Numbered from the stretch's first letter, positions 22,301-34,680 are shown. The stretch is 64,000 nt of DNA from Parelaphostrongylus tenuis (GCA_019055375.1 JAHQIW010006223.1:62001-126000), one strand, 5' to 3'. The notes: generated by a model from the sequence alone, not told the origin. Numbers and translations are program-made.

Positions 22301-25300
22301 TTTAGTGGCATACTGAATTTCCATGAAGGCTTTTTTACTACGCTGAAAGAGCAATAATGAATTGCTGTTCCTCATTCAAAGATTTCTCGTTGGTCAAAAC
22401 TACCCTTTCGGTGTTTCAGTAATCATTCGACAGATCAGACCTAAGGATTTCAAATATTTATTCAGTTTTAATATCGACTTCGCATCACGCCGTAACAGAG
22501 GAAAGAAGATTGCGCTTTGTATAAGTGGGAGAAACCATTGAGTGCGAAACCCAATTTTCGTTTGGTTCTTATGAAGCACTAAGAAGTCCGTTCAAAAAGC
22601 TAAAAGGATTATTGGAATTCTTAAAAGTTGTTCTATTGTTTGGTCTTTAAAACTAAAATAGAAAGACTTTCGTCAGCAAGAAATCTTCTGATGAGGAACA
22701 AGATTTTATTCTTGCTCTTTCAGCGCAAAAACAAGCCTTTTTTGAAAGTAAAAAGTTCCATTCAAATTCTTTTGATTTAAGCTATTTCTTCTCAATGGAT
22801 CGAAATGAAGAGAGGATAGTTGAAGTGTGTCCATTTTTTGCGAAGCACAATGTTCTTTTGGCTGTTATATTGTAATACCAAGCCCATAATGAAAACCAAA
22901 TGAATTAATGGAATATTTAGGATTTAATCTATCGATTGGTTAGTAAAAGTCCGAAGGATAAGCTTCGTCGGCAAGAAATCTTTCAGTGAGCAACAAATTT
23001 TTATTTTGTTCTTCAAACGCAATAAGGCTCTTTGTAAATGAGATAGATCATTCAAATTCTTTTGATTTGTGCTATCAAATTACTATGGCAACATTGAACG
23101 AAAACCAAGAAATACGTCTTTTACAAGGGGTCAAAATGGCGTTTGGCTAACGAAAAAGTGCCGCTATTACTTATCTCGTTCGTTGTTGAAACACTAGGAA
23201 CTTAGCCTCTAGCTTCGCGGTTGGAAGATCGCCATCTAGAATCTGATGTTAGTTCAGCTGCGGCAGTAGATCTGTTAGCTCATTGAATGCTGCTTTGATA
23301 GCACATAAAATTCTCATGACGAGACTCACAGAAAGGAGGAATATAAGGAAAGGAGAGGCATAGGATGCTCAAACGAAAGCTCTAAGCTGAGCATTATTGC
23401 TGAATACGTGTTCACTTTAGAGACACTGTCCCAAGCTTTGAAGTAAGAGTAATTATCCATGCCTCTTGATGTTTTCTCTGAGTTTCAGTTGTCGTTGCGA
23501 CAGAATCAAGTAGAAAAATGTAAGCGAGCATGGACAAAACTACATCAGGGATTATATGGTAGTTCAGTAAAGCATAGTAGTATCATATAGCAGTTCCTCA
23601 CAATCATTCTCTAATCCATGGCCAAACTTAGTCGAATTCAAGTACAAACCACGCCATCAGCCTTCGTTGAGGCATGGAAGTGAGATATTTGAGTAGATGT
23701 GGTGTGTTTTTTATGACCGTAAGGGACTTTATAGTGACGATTTATACGAGTGAAAATAATATTAATATTCATTTTGTATGTTTAATAGTGTACTAACCTC
23801 TCCGTATCTGCTAAGCATTGTAATACGAAAGAATGGCACATTTGGATCCGGAAAGTAGAGCCATGTGAACTTTTCAAGGAAAATCGTCATCGGCTTCTCC
23901 AAGCCCACACCAATGACGAACACCTTTGAAGCATATCTAATATAAATCAACTAAGACAAATCAGAAAAGACTATTAATAGTGCTGCTTTACTAGTTTGAA
24001 GGCAGTAAACGGATGGTGAGAGTTCTAGATTTGCTGCATATGTTTACCGATTAGTAAATGAGCACTAATCAATCCATTCATTTCACATGGGCAGAATGCA
24101 TCACTATGTTGATTAGCCACATCAAAAATCAAGTTGTCATCGAAACAGAAATAGACTGCGATATAAGATTTGGCTTCAACTCAAATCTTACCAAAAGTAA
24201 ATACCCTATGTGACAAGGAGAGTAGGATTGCTCGAACAAGCAAGTAGTCCCATACAAATGTATCAAATTATCAGAAAAACTATCAAACTGTGTTAGCCAA
24301 GGTAAGACAATGCTACTGAAAATTATGGGCGGTGACAAATTGAGGGTGGCGAGAAACCGACTTTTCTAGGAAAGGATTTCTTCAAGCTGATCTACTACCA
24401 GTTTCAAAGTGACTATTGCCGATGATACATACCTTATTACGTTCAATGATGAGTTCTGGACAAAGTTTCGTCTCTTTAATCAATAAATCAATTGGAGCAG
24501 CGTTTAGGAGGACATCGTAATCCATCTCGTAAACTTTGTCTGATCCTCTGTACTGATATCGTAAGCTCTTGGCTGCTGGATCTACCGCAATAATCTCGAA
24601 ATAGAAGAACACATGATAACTCAAAACTCTTAAAGACAAAGCTAATCGTTTTGAGTCTGCTAGAACTATCGATAAAAATGTCATCGAAAAGATCAGTGTA
24701 AATAGAACTTTGACTTGAGTTCTTCTAAGGTTAACATCGGTGAAGATGGCGGTTTGGACAACTAAACTGCCACTCTCAGTAGTTTCATTAAAATTTCGTG
24801 CGTATATGTGAACATGCTTATGCAAAGTGTGGGACGATTCAGTAAAAGGTAGGAAGCTGATTTCCCTGAGCCACTTTGATTCCGACCCTGTACATGGTAG
24901 CTTTGTTTCGTAATCAATTCCCCATACGATGTCTGATGGCGTCAATTTTGATTCAATCAACATTATCGACTCGAGGAAAACCTATTGAGAGTCTCTGATA
25001 CATCTGATAATGAAACCAAATTAGTACGCAGAAAACATAATATCGGCCTGCTAAGATATTCGGTGTTGATTCCGGGTTTCAGAAAGATTTAGAGCACAAA
25101 ATGTGAGCCACGAGCAGTTGTGCAATTTTTTGAGTACAAAAATTGCCCACATTTCAGCACTGTATAGCTGCGCAAAAGATTTATTGCGAAAATAATTGCA
25201 AACACTGGTCTGAAATAGGCCCGTGAATTTGAACATACTTCCTGGTTTTTGGAAGTGTTATAGACGTAAGGAGATACTATCGCTAATTCTCTAAAGTTAC

Positions 25301-28300
25301 CTCGGTATTGAACTTGAACCACTCCTTTGGAAGTTTCTTCGCCATTGAATTCCAAACATTTCCTGTTCCGCCGTACTTCGGAAATGTAAAGAATGAATTT
25401 GGTCCCCATCCAAAGTCGGCGTCCTGAACTTTGTACACATATATCATTATGGTACACAAGTATTTTTATTTACTTCTTAAAGATGTGTAAAATTTGAGAT
25501 GATGATCACTATGTAACCGCAAATCCAGACTTTAACCTTTCAAAGTTTTCATAAAAGATGTTACTCTCGAGAATTTTGATGAAGGATGAGATAATCTCGC
25601 TGATGATTTCACGGAAGTACTAAGACTGAGATTCGAAAGAAATTCTACAAATACTAATGAAATTTGTTCGAATTACAAAACTTTGGAAAATCAGATGATA
25701 TTATAAAGGAGGCTTTGCCAAATATAGTATGAAGTCAGGATACTCGCTCTTCAGGGTCAATGCAGAGCAACGTTGCACCTTGAATAGCGTGAATAAATGA
25801 CATCTGGAACTTCCACAACTGTGGTCGTTTGAGAAATTAGATTAACTTGTTATGAACAATAGATATAGATTCTCACAACTTCTTTTCTAAAATTGAGCAT
25901 CTTCTTGCGCCACGGTCAGCCAATTTCTTTTCAAAAATTTTTTTTTATCGCCACAATCAGCATATTAAAATGATGGCAATCCAAATATCTCAACATTTTG
26001 ATATCTCAGAAAACCTACTAATAGATCCTCAATATAGCTGCTTGGCTTTTGCGCCTTGCACCTTGAGGTGCAAAAAAATTTGCCTTTACTAAAACAGCAG
26101 TAATTTCTTACAGGTGCATAGAATTGGGACCTGTACACCATCACCAACCATTCCATTTCAGATGGAAGTGAATAGAATGCATGATGCTATCGTATTCTGC
26201 TTAACGGATCTTCTTCAGGAGGGAATTTCAGTTCAGCTAGCAGCAAAACTACATGGGATGTTTCAATGTAGCGTATGAGGGGTTCAGACGCAAAGGAAAA
26301 AACGGCACAGTCCTTTTTCAGAATGCGAGTGAATCCAGGTAATAAGCCTCTTATTACCACAACGTCAATTAGGCCTAATCCTCCTTCAAATTCTGTGAAT
26401 CAATATGGCCTAATCAAGTCATCGAGAAGTATATGGGGAGCAATTAAGAGGTGCCTTCAATAAATAAGCTTCTCCCTGCCTCTTCGGGTGCTACTGGCAA
26501 ATGAGCTTCCAGCCTTCATGCTGAAGGTCGCCTCATTTGTTCTGGGTATACACTGAGAATATTCAAGTCTGACCAGAGCGACCCCATGAGGAACGGATTG
26601 ATTCGCACGTTGCTCTGACATAATGAACATCTCTGAGTGCCTCTCCTAGTTTGTTCAGATTAAGAGTCTAATAAGATGAGCAATTTCAGAATTGCGCAAC
26701 AGGAGCGAGTCGCTTGAGGAAAGTTTAAGAACATTGAGAGATTATGTATAAACCAATGAACATTCAGGTACGTGTTCACCTTTTCGAAACAGCGATTTTC
26801 CTCGTCTTCACCTATGCATCAAAAAGATGATCACTACTTAAGCAAGATGAGAGTTACTTAGTGATTGAACGCGCAGTCGAGAGAGTGAATCGACGCTAGG
26901 AATGTCACATAATTTTCAAATGAGGAGAAACTGTGAAATTCTAATTCACTTCAATGATCGGGGCTCAAAGACACTGTTCTATACGCTAAGTTGCTGATGA
27001 TCAGATAAACCGGACAGTAATGCTTTCTAGAAATTACTCATAAGGAAAGCCATTCGCAACTGCATTCTTCGCGGGTCAAACGAACAGCTTACAGACCACC
27101 ATCTACCCAATGGTCTAATTTCTTCTCAAAAAGCCTAAGTGAATATACGATGCCTAGTGAATCTCTATAGCGAAGAGGATACACTGGGCTGCTCTCGCAT
27201 TCGACAGGGAAAGGGAAAGGATTACTGGCGCTTGATCGCGACATTTGCCGAGAGGTTATTATACTCTGTATCAAGAGTGCATCAGGTAGTGTAAATCTGT
27301 CAAACTAAAGTCATCGGGATAACTGTCGTTAATTTGGATTATTGCACAATAAACAACTTGGCAATTCATCAAAGTGATGATTCTTTAGCAAACTGAAATG
27401 CAGTCAGCTACATCTGGCCAAAGTTTGACGATTTCTGCTGAAATTGTGAAGTATAAATAATGTTTTGCAACAAACAGCCAATTCCTCTTTATTCATGGCA
27501 CAGAGTTCCATCAGCTTTTCTTGTGGTAGCTTCGCGACACGAGTACCAACCCAAATAGGTGACATTTTACTCGGTTCGACGGTCCATACCTGAACAGATT
27601 TCTGTGAAATAATTTTTTCAAGTTTCTCTTGTCAATCTATGGAATACAACTTTTTTTCTTCAAGCGTGAGCCAAGCTTGTTGAGAACACACGTATATCTT
27701 CTATACTTCAAAAAATGCGTAGTTCAATAAACATTTTTAGCGCCTTTCGAAGATAGGTATAAACCTATAGAAATTATAAATGGCGTCTCTCTCTCTCACT
27801 ATACATATATATATATATATATGCATATATATATATATTCAGATTTCCTGAGTGACGACTTTAGCTTTCTAAGTTCTACTGGGCACATTGAATTCTCTAA
27901 GAATCTGCTGGCTGGGAAGCACATGAAGGCTATTTCGGACTCGTAAGAGTAGCTCAGGTAAACCTCGAACAAGCATTCACTAGACAACGTCTTCTTTCTA
28001 GACGAGAGGCCGAAAAGCTGCGCATGAGTGAAACTGCTAACTACACAGCGTTGTGAGATACTCGTAGCTACCACATTTCGGAAAAACAATGGAATTAAAA
28101 ACTGCACCTTAAAGAGTACAAGCAGAGCAGTCATGGTTCACTAAGGGTACAATAAACAGGCTTCAAAATATGCCTTATACTTGCAAAGTTCAATCTATTT
28201 AATAATTGGAAATTTCTTACTCAAAAGTTAACAATCTAAGTTATTATGAAGAATTTACTAATTCTGAGATTCAGGAAATTGAAAATATTTACTGACATGG

Positions 28301-30018
28301 AATGCACATTCTATTATAAGAAACAGAGCTAACTTCTGTCTATAGTTAAATGAATAGAAGAACTAGATGTATTACAGCTGACTAATTATGCCTAATCTCT
28401 TACAATTGAGCACACAATCTATATTAGCAACTATTTCATTAAGTCACTGTTTTACCACAGAAGGATGCGGCCTAGAAGTTGGGGTTACGAACTATATAAA
28501 AGGCTCATTAGCTAACTACAATAACTGTTAAACAGGTACTGTTCTCGTTATCCAATTTTTTTGATTCCTTTGAAGGATTTTCACCTCAAGGGATCGACGG
28601 AACCGAGGGAGGGTGCTACTGATGAGTCCCAATAGGACGAAATAGGCGCCATATAGCACTAGACCTATGGCTCAAAACATGTTATATCCTTATCAGACCA
28701 ATTTTTTTGGGTGGAAATTTCGTTAATCTAAGGGCTGAGATATTTTCTACTTGATGAAGCCCTTTGAATATTGTATCTTTAACACAATACACTGTTGTAC
28801 CCGCTATTTGTCATGCCAGTGTAATAATAACGTTGCCTAGAGTTGACAATAAGTGCATCAGAAAAAGCACCTTTCTCGAATATGGTATGAAGAACACATC
28901 TAACATAGTGGGCCCAAAGTGTAACATCACCCAATCCTCGAAAGTTTCCGGCGTGTCATCCAGTACCTGTTGATGATGAAATAGTTCTATAAACGGCTTT
29001 TCATAATGCCACTTTCACACCTGCTCATAGCGCTGATTCAACTCCTGGAGACATTTTTGTTTGATGTCGTCGGGAAGTAGAGGCACAGCGAACTGAGCTG
29101 GATACGGTACTAAATGGATGCCATCTGTACCGTATAAGTAGTTAACATCCACCTAGAAGCTTTGAACTAATATAAGTAATTAAACGATGAAGGCAGATTT
29201 TTTTATTAAGTTATGAGATTAGTAGAATATACAAAAATATTCGCGGTTGGCATCATGCTGTCTGTTGAATGTTTTATTAATTTCGTTTTTCACTGATGTT
29301 CATGTGAGAAAACAAATCGATTAATCGCACAGTCATTCAGCCAATCGATTGATCATTTGTTCAATATTTGGACTGTCAGTTAGTACGATGAAAAAGGAAT
29401 TATTACCATACAGTTCCTCTGCAAACTATTCCATTCGTCGACAGCCCATTTGACGGCTCTCTCGTAATATGGAAAATTATGATTGAACGTAACGTGACCA
29501 CCCATATCCCATAAGAATCCGTTGTCATCTTTTACAGTACACGAAAGGCCACCAGCATAGGACTCCTTCAAGAAGTATATACCTTTGAGAACATTTTAAG
29601 CAAGCTTTCATCTCCGCTGGCCCACTGGTAGGATGGGTCACGGAGAATCTTAGGATCTCAAGGGAGAGGAAATTTTGAAAAAAAAATTGTAAGTAGGGTT
29701 ACCTTTAAACTATACATCAGCAAAATGTAAGTTCCTAGTAATTTTGTTGTCAACACTAATAGAAAAAAAAACCTGTACTCTTCAAAGAGTAGATAGATTC
29801 TTAACCTTTTTTGATACTTCTTTCCAATATTGTTTCAAAACCTCCTCGTAAGATTTTTCAGCCTTTTAAGCTGTCAAAAATCTATTATTTTGCCGTACCT
29901 TTTCGAAAATTATCATTTCAACGTCCTCAACGGATTCGTGCTTTTCTTGAATCAATTCATTCAGACGATAAGCAGCTCCTAGGCCTGTAGGTGCCGCTCC
30001 GATACAAACGATTCGCAT
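19324..30018 (-). CDS. glf-1: UDP-galactopyranose mutase
   Basis: Complete gene, 12 exons, 483 aa: 29899-30018, 29407-29565, 29021-29152, 28871-28966, 27476-27589, 25301-25423, 24433-24594, 23798-23950, 21412-21477, 21086-21214, 20558-20656 and 19324-19422. All introns are phase 0 and every exon is a whole number of codons. The flavoenzyme interconverts UDP-galactopyranose and UDP-galactofuranose for cell-surface glycans. Motifs follow the fungal and nematode enzyme in order: FAD-binding [11 protein letters not shown] near residue 6, [10 protein letters not shown] with the flavin-side histidine, HLVPYP, WVGTRVA (first diphosphate arginine), [34 protein letters not shown] (second arginine), [21 protein letters not shown]. 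The start is the ATG immediately before MRIVCIG. The exon 5 donor (GTTTGT) and exon 8 acceptor (TTGTCTTAG) were chosen by frame and alignment. Introns hold RTE, MITE and a hammerhead motif. Confidence 0.95.
19915..19992 (+). repeat. tRNA-derived SINE head, family C-like, partial
   Basis: AACGTAGTGGTTTAAGAAGC resembles an A box and CAGATCCCAGG lies where a B box would be. It is degraded and lies in intron 11 of the mutase gene, opposite in sense to it. Confidence 0.4.
21864..23161. mobile_element. MITE/foldback element with long terminal inverted repeats
   Basis: The ends are inverse copies. The left reads GGCACTTTTCCGTTAGCC, then CATTTTGACCCC and CGTATTTCTTG. The right end, on the minus strand, reads GGCACTTTTTCGTTAGCC with the same following blocks. 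Similarity extends about 250-300 bp inward, through an AAGAATT(T/C)AAA segment and a CAAAAAGGCTT-type block. About 1.3 kb in all, with no transposase recognised. It occupies most of intron 8 of the mutase gene. Target duplication not clear. Confidence 0.75.
26600..27245 (+). mobile_element. RTE-type retrotransposon fragment (decayed)
   Basis: Plus-strand remnants in RTE order: a RKRAAWGAFK-like segment ([12 protein letters not shown]) near 26700, [17 protein letters not shown] and [16 protein letters not shown] near 26770-26890, and GRPP-like [15 protein letters not shown] plus KDYWRL near 27095-27235. Several stops and frameshifts occur. It lies in intron 5 of the mutase gene, antisense to it. 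Confidence 0.75.
27805..27839. repeat. AT/GC-interrupted dinucleotide microsatellite
   Basis: An AT run interrupted by one GC step, directly after a CTCTCTCTCT run. Mutase intron 4. Confidence 0.85.
28613..28659 (+). ncRNA. Hammerhead ribozyme motif, type I
   Basis: All core elements are present. Stem I is GTGCTA (28613-28618) pairing perfectly with TAGCAC (28654-28659). The conserved CTGATGA is at 28619-28625. Stem II is GTCC/GGAC (28626-28629 with 28635-28638) closed by CAATA. GAAA is at 28639-28642. Stem III is very short (AT/AT, 28642-28643 with 28651-28652) around the self-complementary GGCGCC. Cleavage is expected after A28653, in an ATA triplet. A minimal stem III with a palindromic loop resembles the hammerheads described in Penelope-like and other retroelements, which are thought to cut better as dimers. 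It lies in intron 4 of the mutase gene, antisense. Activity is inferred from the motif only. Confidence 0.85.
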
Positions 30019-30954
30019 TCTTTAACGAAAGTTTCAAAGTAAAAATAATGAATATAATACAATGATAAATGGAATCAGCATTGTATAATAGACATACTGA
30101 ACTTTTTTCCTGACTCATTATGAAAACAGATATAAGTGCCTTATTTCGTGAAACTTCATATACTGATTATGTTAAAGCGATCTTGACACTCATGTGAGAA
30201 TGGATATTGGAATATATTTTGTCTTGAGGGCCGCAGGTGATGAGAATAGTGGATATTGTAGGAATGTTGCTCTGTGGAGGAATAATAAACTAGCTTGCAC
30301 ATTGCATTTGCATTGTTAACGGAAAAAGTCGAAGAGTCAATATCAGCGATCTTATTTGACCTATAAACCCAGAAACATGTCGCTATCCGAAAGGAAATCG
30401 AAAGTTCTTGGTCGTGAATCTCAATATAACCGTATAAGAGAGTTATCTATGATCGGCAGTCGATTTTATAAAAATCTCTGGTGCGACAATCCAAGTTTGT
30501 ATCAGATTCTTTAATGAGAACGAATGAAAGTAGTGGTAGAACAAGGCTTCTCACAGAAAAGGAAATCCGTATTCCAAAAAAGAGTATGCAATTTTTTACA
30601 TTTTGGATGCCTATGTGATTTAATTTTAACACATTCCGTTCATTAATGAAATGCCAACTCAGAAATGGACATTATAATATAACTGATTGCAGAACTTTCG
30701 TTCTTATGTGGACATTAGACCTGTTTCATTGTCGACGGCTATGAGGCCTAGAAATCTGCAACAGATTTGAACTTCTCAATCAAAGCTTTCACTGGATTCA
30801 CTTCCACATTTATTCAGCTGCACAAATCTTTATTGAAGTCCAAAATTTTAGTGGAAGCGACTGAAGGAAATCAAAAGCTAGAAGTATTTCTAATACTCGG
30901 AATTGATAGTATCTTTAATGCTTTTCGCATTGTTATGATGTTTTCAATATTCCT

Positions 30955-31055
30955 AAGAGAATTGAGTGGTGAGCAAAAACACGACCTCAGGCGGGAATCG
31001 AACCCACGTTTCATCCTATCCGGGGACGTGTGCTCTACCACTACACCACTGAGGC
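30955..31055 (-). repeat. tRNA-derived SINE, family A, best-preserved copy
   Basis: The minus strand from 31055 to 30983 is a 73-nt tRNA-like head. The acceptor stem is GCCTCAG/CTGAGGT, the D stem GTGT/GCAC, the anticodon stem CGTCC/GGATG, and the T arm GTGGG-TTCGATT-CCCGC. The anticodon loop CCGGATA lacks the universal U33, so it is not a normal tRNA gene. The tail GTGTTTTTGCTCACC then CACTCAATTCTCTTAGG is shared with the other family A copies. Internal A and B boxes look intact enough for RNA polymerase III. Confidence 0.8.
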
Positions 31056-31093
31056 ACATTTGCCCGATCACTCATTCTTAAACTTCTCAACAT

Positions 31094-31169
31094 CCTCGGA
31101 TAGAATGAAACGTGGGTTCGATTCCCGCCTGAGGTCGTGTTTTTGCTCACCACTCAATTCTCTTAGGAG
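31094..31169 (+). repeat. tRNA-derived SINE, family A, 5'-truncated, inverted partner
   Basis: Starts within the anticodon arm (CTCGGATAG) and runs through the T arm GTGGGTTCGATTCCC and the family tail ending CTCTTAGGAG. It is nearly identical to the inverse of 30955-31029, so the two form a hairpin with arms of about 75 bp. Confidence 0.75.
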
Positions 31170-32675
31170 TATTAAAAGTATTTCGTTGCTCCTGTTTCTG
31201 AATCGCAGAGCGGAATAGCTAGAATAGAGTTTTGTTGGCACATTTTTCTTCTGAGAATCTTTACTACGTACACGGGTCGCTATGCATGTTATAGGGCCTC
31301 TCAAAAATACGTTTACCTTATACCTCACCACGTGTGTTGCAAGCAGTGCATATCTGTTCAGAAATGTACATTGTTCTGCACAGGTTTCTTATTGTACTTT
31401 TTGTATTTTCGTTGGAGATTGTCGAGAGAGGTTTTTTCGATTACACCTTACCTTGCTTGCAGAGTGGAGGCTTACCATTAGACTTTCAAATTTTGATCTT
31501 TGCACAAAAGGAACTGTAGCTGGTTGACATCCAAACATAGGATATAAACGTCACTATTTCCCTAAATGCGATGATAGAACATTTTTCATCAATACTTGCC
31601 ACTCCCACGCATTCTTTTTCACTGCATAATTGTACGTCTCGCTTTCCATCACATGACAGGAAAAGGCTATTCATACCGTTCGGGATGGCGTGTACTTAGC
31701 TAGTACACAACTATTTGAAGTCGTTTTTCACTAGATGGGCTTTTCTCTGCAATTTTCGGTAATCATTCGGGAGCTCAGGTCTTGGTAATTACAATGATAT
31801 GCAATGTTCTTTTAGTAACTCATCTTTTTGCGTTCCAGTAGTGCAAATCAAAATTATGTTTCACACTCGGTTTACCTTGCTGGCTCGGATGGGATCTGTA
31901 AGATGAATTTTCCATAAACGTATAGCAGCCATACAATAGCTCAAATCTTGACAATTTTGATGGCTAAGCTTTTTTTCCGAAATGCTCGTCATAAAGCACT
32001 TCAAGAGTGAAATGAATAGCACGTTTTGCGCACGAAATCGTTAGCCTATCGTTCGAACTATATGATCGAGTCTATTGACACTTATAAGTGAATTTAGATA
32101 TTAGATACACTTCATCGTTACAAAGAGATAAAATACCATGAAGAAATTTTATTTTTCAAGAAGATGTTTGTTGATAAAAACGACCACGTCTCAAGAAATT
32201 TTCTATGTTTGCAAAAGAAAAACACGCGCTCGCAAAAAGGGATCATTTCCAACTGAAATTGGACATTTTTCTCTTTTTATCCATGTTTTCATAGTTGATC
32301 GATAGCATGAATAATTCCGATTCCAATACTAAGCCTGCTTTTGAATAAACTTCCACAATATGCTCTACTAACGAAAAAAAGATTACATTTTGCTTTTGGT
32401 GCACCTATCCCGTTATTTGAACTTCATATCGGTTTTTTTTTCGGCAGTTATATGGTCAAATTTTGATTCCAAAGAGACTTTATGGCTACTAAAAGATAAA
32501 ATGTTCTCAAGTAATTTCTACAAGCGTATTAATAGGAAAAAGGACGCCTATTTATCTTAATAAATACTACTTTCTGAGTCTCAGCTCTTTTCTCCCAGTT
32601 CTTTCGAGAATATTCTAAGCATATGATTAGAAACTGCATTCTCTACACTATATACTTTTGGAATATCTATCTGCG

Positions 32676-32945
32676 TCGTACGCGAGGTCAAAATTCCGAT
32701 CCCGCGCTGATGGCTCACCAAGCCATCCATCCCTTCGGGGTCGGTAAATCGGTATCAGACTGAGACTCAGACTTGTCTGGGAGGATAAGCAGCACTGACT
32801 GGGTTCAGCGGGAGGCTACCGCGATTCATTGTAAAGGCCAGATATGCATTCAATCACCTCAAATGAATTCAAAAATTTAAGACAAATGCATGGCGCTTCC
32901 CTCAAGGATTGATCAACGCCGAGAGCTTTATCCTTTATCCTTTGT
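32676..32945 (+). repeat. tRNA-derived SINE, family C, 5'-truncated
   Basis: Plus-strand order: a B-box remnant (AAAATTCCGATCCCGC), GGCTCACCAAGCCATCC, CTTCGGGGTCGGTAAAT, CAGACTTGTCTGGGAGG, a GCCAGATATGCATTCAATC block, GCATGGCGC and a terminal TTTATCCTTTATCC. It matches 58870-59185 module by module. Confidence 0.75.
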
Positions 32946-33959
32946 ACTTTTAGAGGTGACTTACTTGAAGGAAATTCTAATATATTTTTGGTGTAAGCCT
33001 TGATAGAATCCCCTTTATAAATTTGTGGATATTGTTCAAGATTCAGCAACTCAAACAATCGACATCAATCAACAGCAAATTACCCTTTCGCATTTCGACA
33101 CCTATGTCAATCCAGTTGTTATCTATTCGAAGAAATCTATTATCCAGCGATATATTTTTTAATTACGATCAATGATAATACGCGACAAATTGCTGAACAA
33201 AGCTTGGATGTGTTCTTACCAGAAGAATGAAGCTGGTGACCAAAAGTGTCAATGAAATCACTTCTAAAATCGTTAGTTTCAATTTTTTCCACACATGCAG
33301 CTTCAAGGCATACAATAGATGACAATCCGATGGAGAAAAGCGAGGACTATATGATGAACATGGTAGCGCCGTCGAAGCCCGTTGCTATAAAATGTAGCTC
33401 GTCGACTTTGCAATGTGTTGTCGAGAGTTGTCTTAAAAAAAAACAACACTGAATCGTTTCAGACGCTTATTTCGCGCTGCTGCGGCAATTTTTCAGAGTT
33501 CTCTCCTCGTAGATGTCGCCGCTGATTATTTGCTTGTCGAGTAGCTTTCAAAACACCATGCCTTGCCAGTCTCAGGAAAGCGGAAGCATAATCTTCCGTG
33601 CATGGAATTGGAGCTCTGTTGTGCTCTGGCTGCCATTATCCTAATCCAGCATCTTTTCATCCTGCTGGTATCCTAGTATCGGAAAATAAACTTAATTGTT
33701 AGAGGTCCCATTTTCCATTTAGAGGCTTTTGGCATTTCACTCGTGGAACACAATCGATATGAGCGAAAACACCCCTAATGTCTACATAAATAGGGAAGGC
33801 ATGGTTTTTCTCATTGGATTCGTTTGTACTCAGGAAAACATATAGTTGCTTTTAGCGCATGTTCAAATCCATCTCCGTCACCTGGAGACACTCTACGTGC
33901 TCTCGTGACTAACCGGGCAGTGATAGGATGTGCATTAGAATGAAGGCATGCTTCATTTT

Positions 33960-34235
33960 TACGAGCAGTGATTATTCATTAATCATTTGTTTCAAGAGTT
34001 TTCTTGAGACCACGTTCAAATTTCAGCACAACTCATCAGTATTATTTGTACCAACATGTCATGTGGTCTGTCAATGTGCTCCTGTACAGCCCGCTAGACG
34101 TGCTTCGGCCTAGAGCAGCCTCGTCAGTTGGGCAGGCCCCTTTGTCTTTAGCCAAACCTTTCGGGGTGTTCCAGTCTCCAATTAGAATAGGCGACGACAA
34201 ACGATTTACACAGTTGCCTTTAAGTAAAATAAATC
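33960..34235. repeat. Foldback-type repeat (CATGTCATGTGGTCT family)
   Basis: Shares with 34420-34680 and 49010-49320 the blocks TTGAGACCACG, CAACATGTCATGTGGTCT, a TGTACAGCC segment and CTCGTCAG followed by GGGCAG. A diverged copy without its inverse arm. Confidence 0.6.
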
Positions 34236-34419
34236 ACTAGATCCGCAAACAGATGGTGTGATGGTTTAAGAAGTACCAGCTAAGGACAATCGAATGTACA
34301 ACACTGCCGATCTAATTTCGCTAAACTCGAAAACAGGTTCGAATAGTGATTATAAGACATATTTAATAATCATTCCTTTCATCATTTTGAACTCTTTTTA
34401 AAGATTATACCTTTAATTC

Positions 34420-34680
34420 GAGTGTTTTTTAAGACCACGCCAAAATTTCAATAGCTCCTTCATTTTATTTGAGCCAGCATGTCATGTGATCTGGTAAGGG
34501 CTCTTGTACAGCCTCATACACGTGTTTCAACCTTACAGTCTCGTCAGTCGGGTAGAGCCCGTCGTCTTTCAATCCTTTTATTAGCCAATCCTTTTCGGGA
34601 GCCTACTCTCCCCACAGCTCTAGAACCCTTACCAGACCACATGAAATAATGGCTCAAATAATAGTGAAGGGATCTTCTCA
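34420..34680. repeat. Foldback-type repeat (CATGTCATGTGGTCT family), with inverse arm
   Basis: The left arm carries CAGCATGTCATGTGATCTGG, a TGTACAGCC block and CGTCAGTCGGGTAGAGCCCG. The right end (34610-34665) carries the inverse CCTTACCAGACCACATGA followed by a GGCTCAAATAATA block. The element can fold back on itself. Confidence 0.6.

Noticed and set aside
27799..28134. A 111-codon ORF in mutase intron 4
   Set aside because: It begins upstream of and reads into an AT microsatellite (IYIYIY ending), with no recognisable domain and no splice context.
30983..31055. A functional tRNA gene
   Set aside because: It folds as a cloverleaf but lacks U33 in the anticodon loop, carries a SINE tail and has a truncated inverted copy next door.
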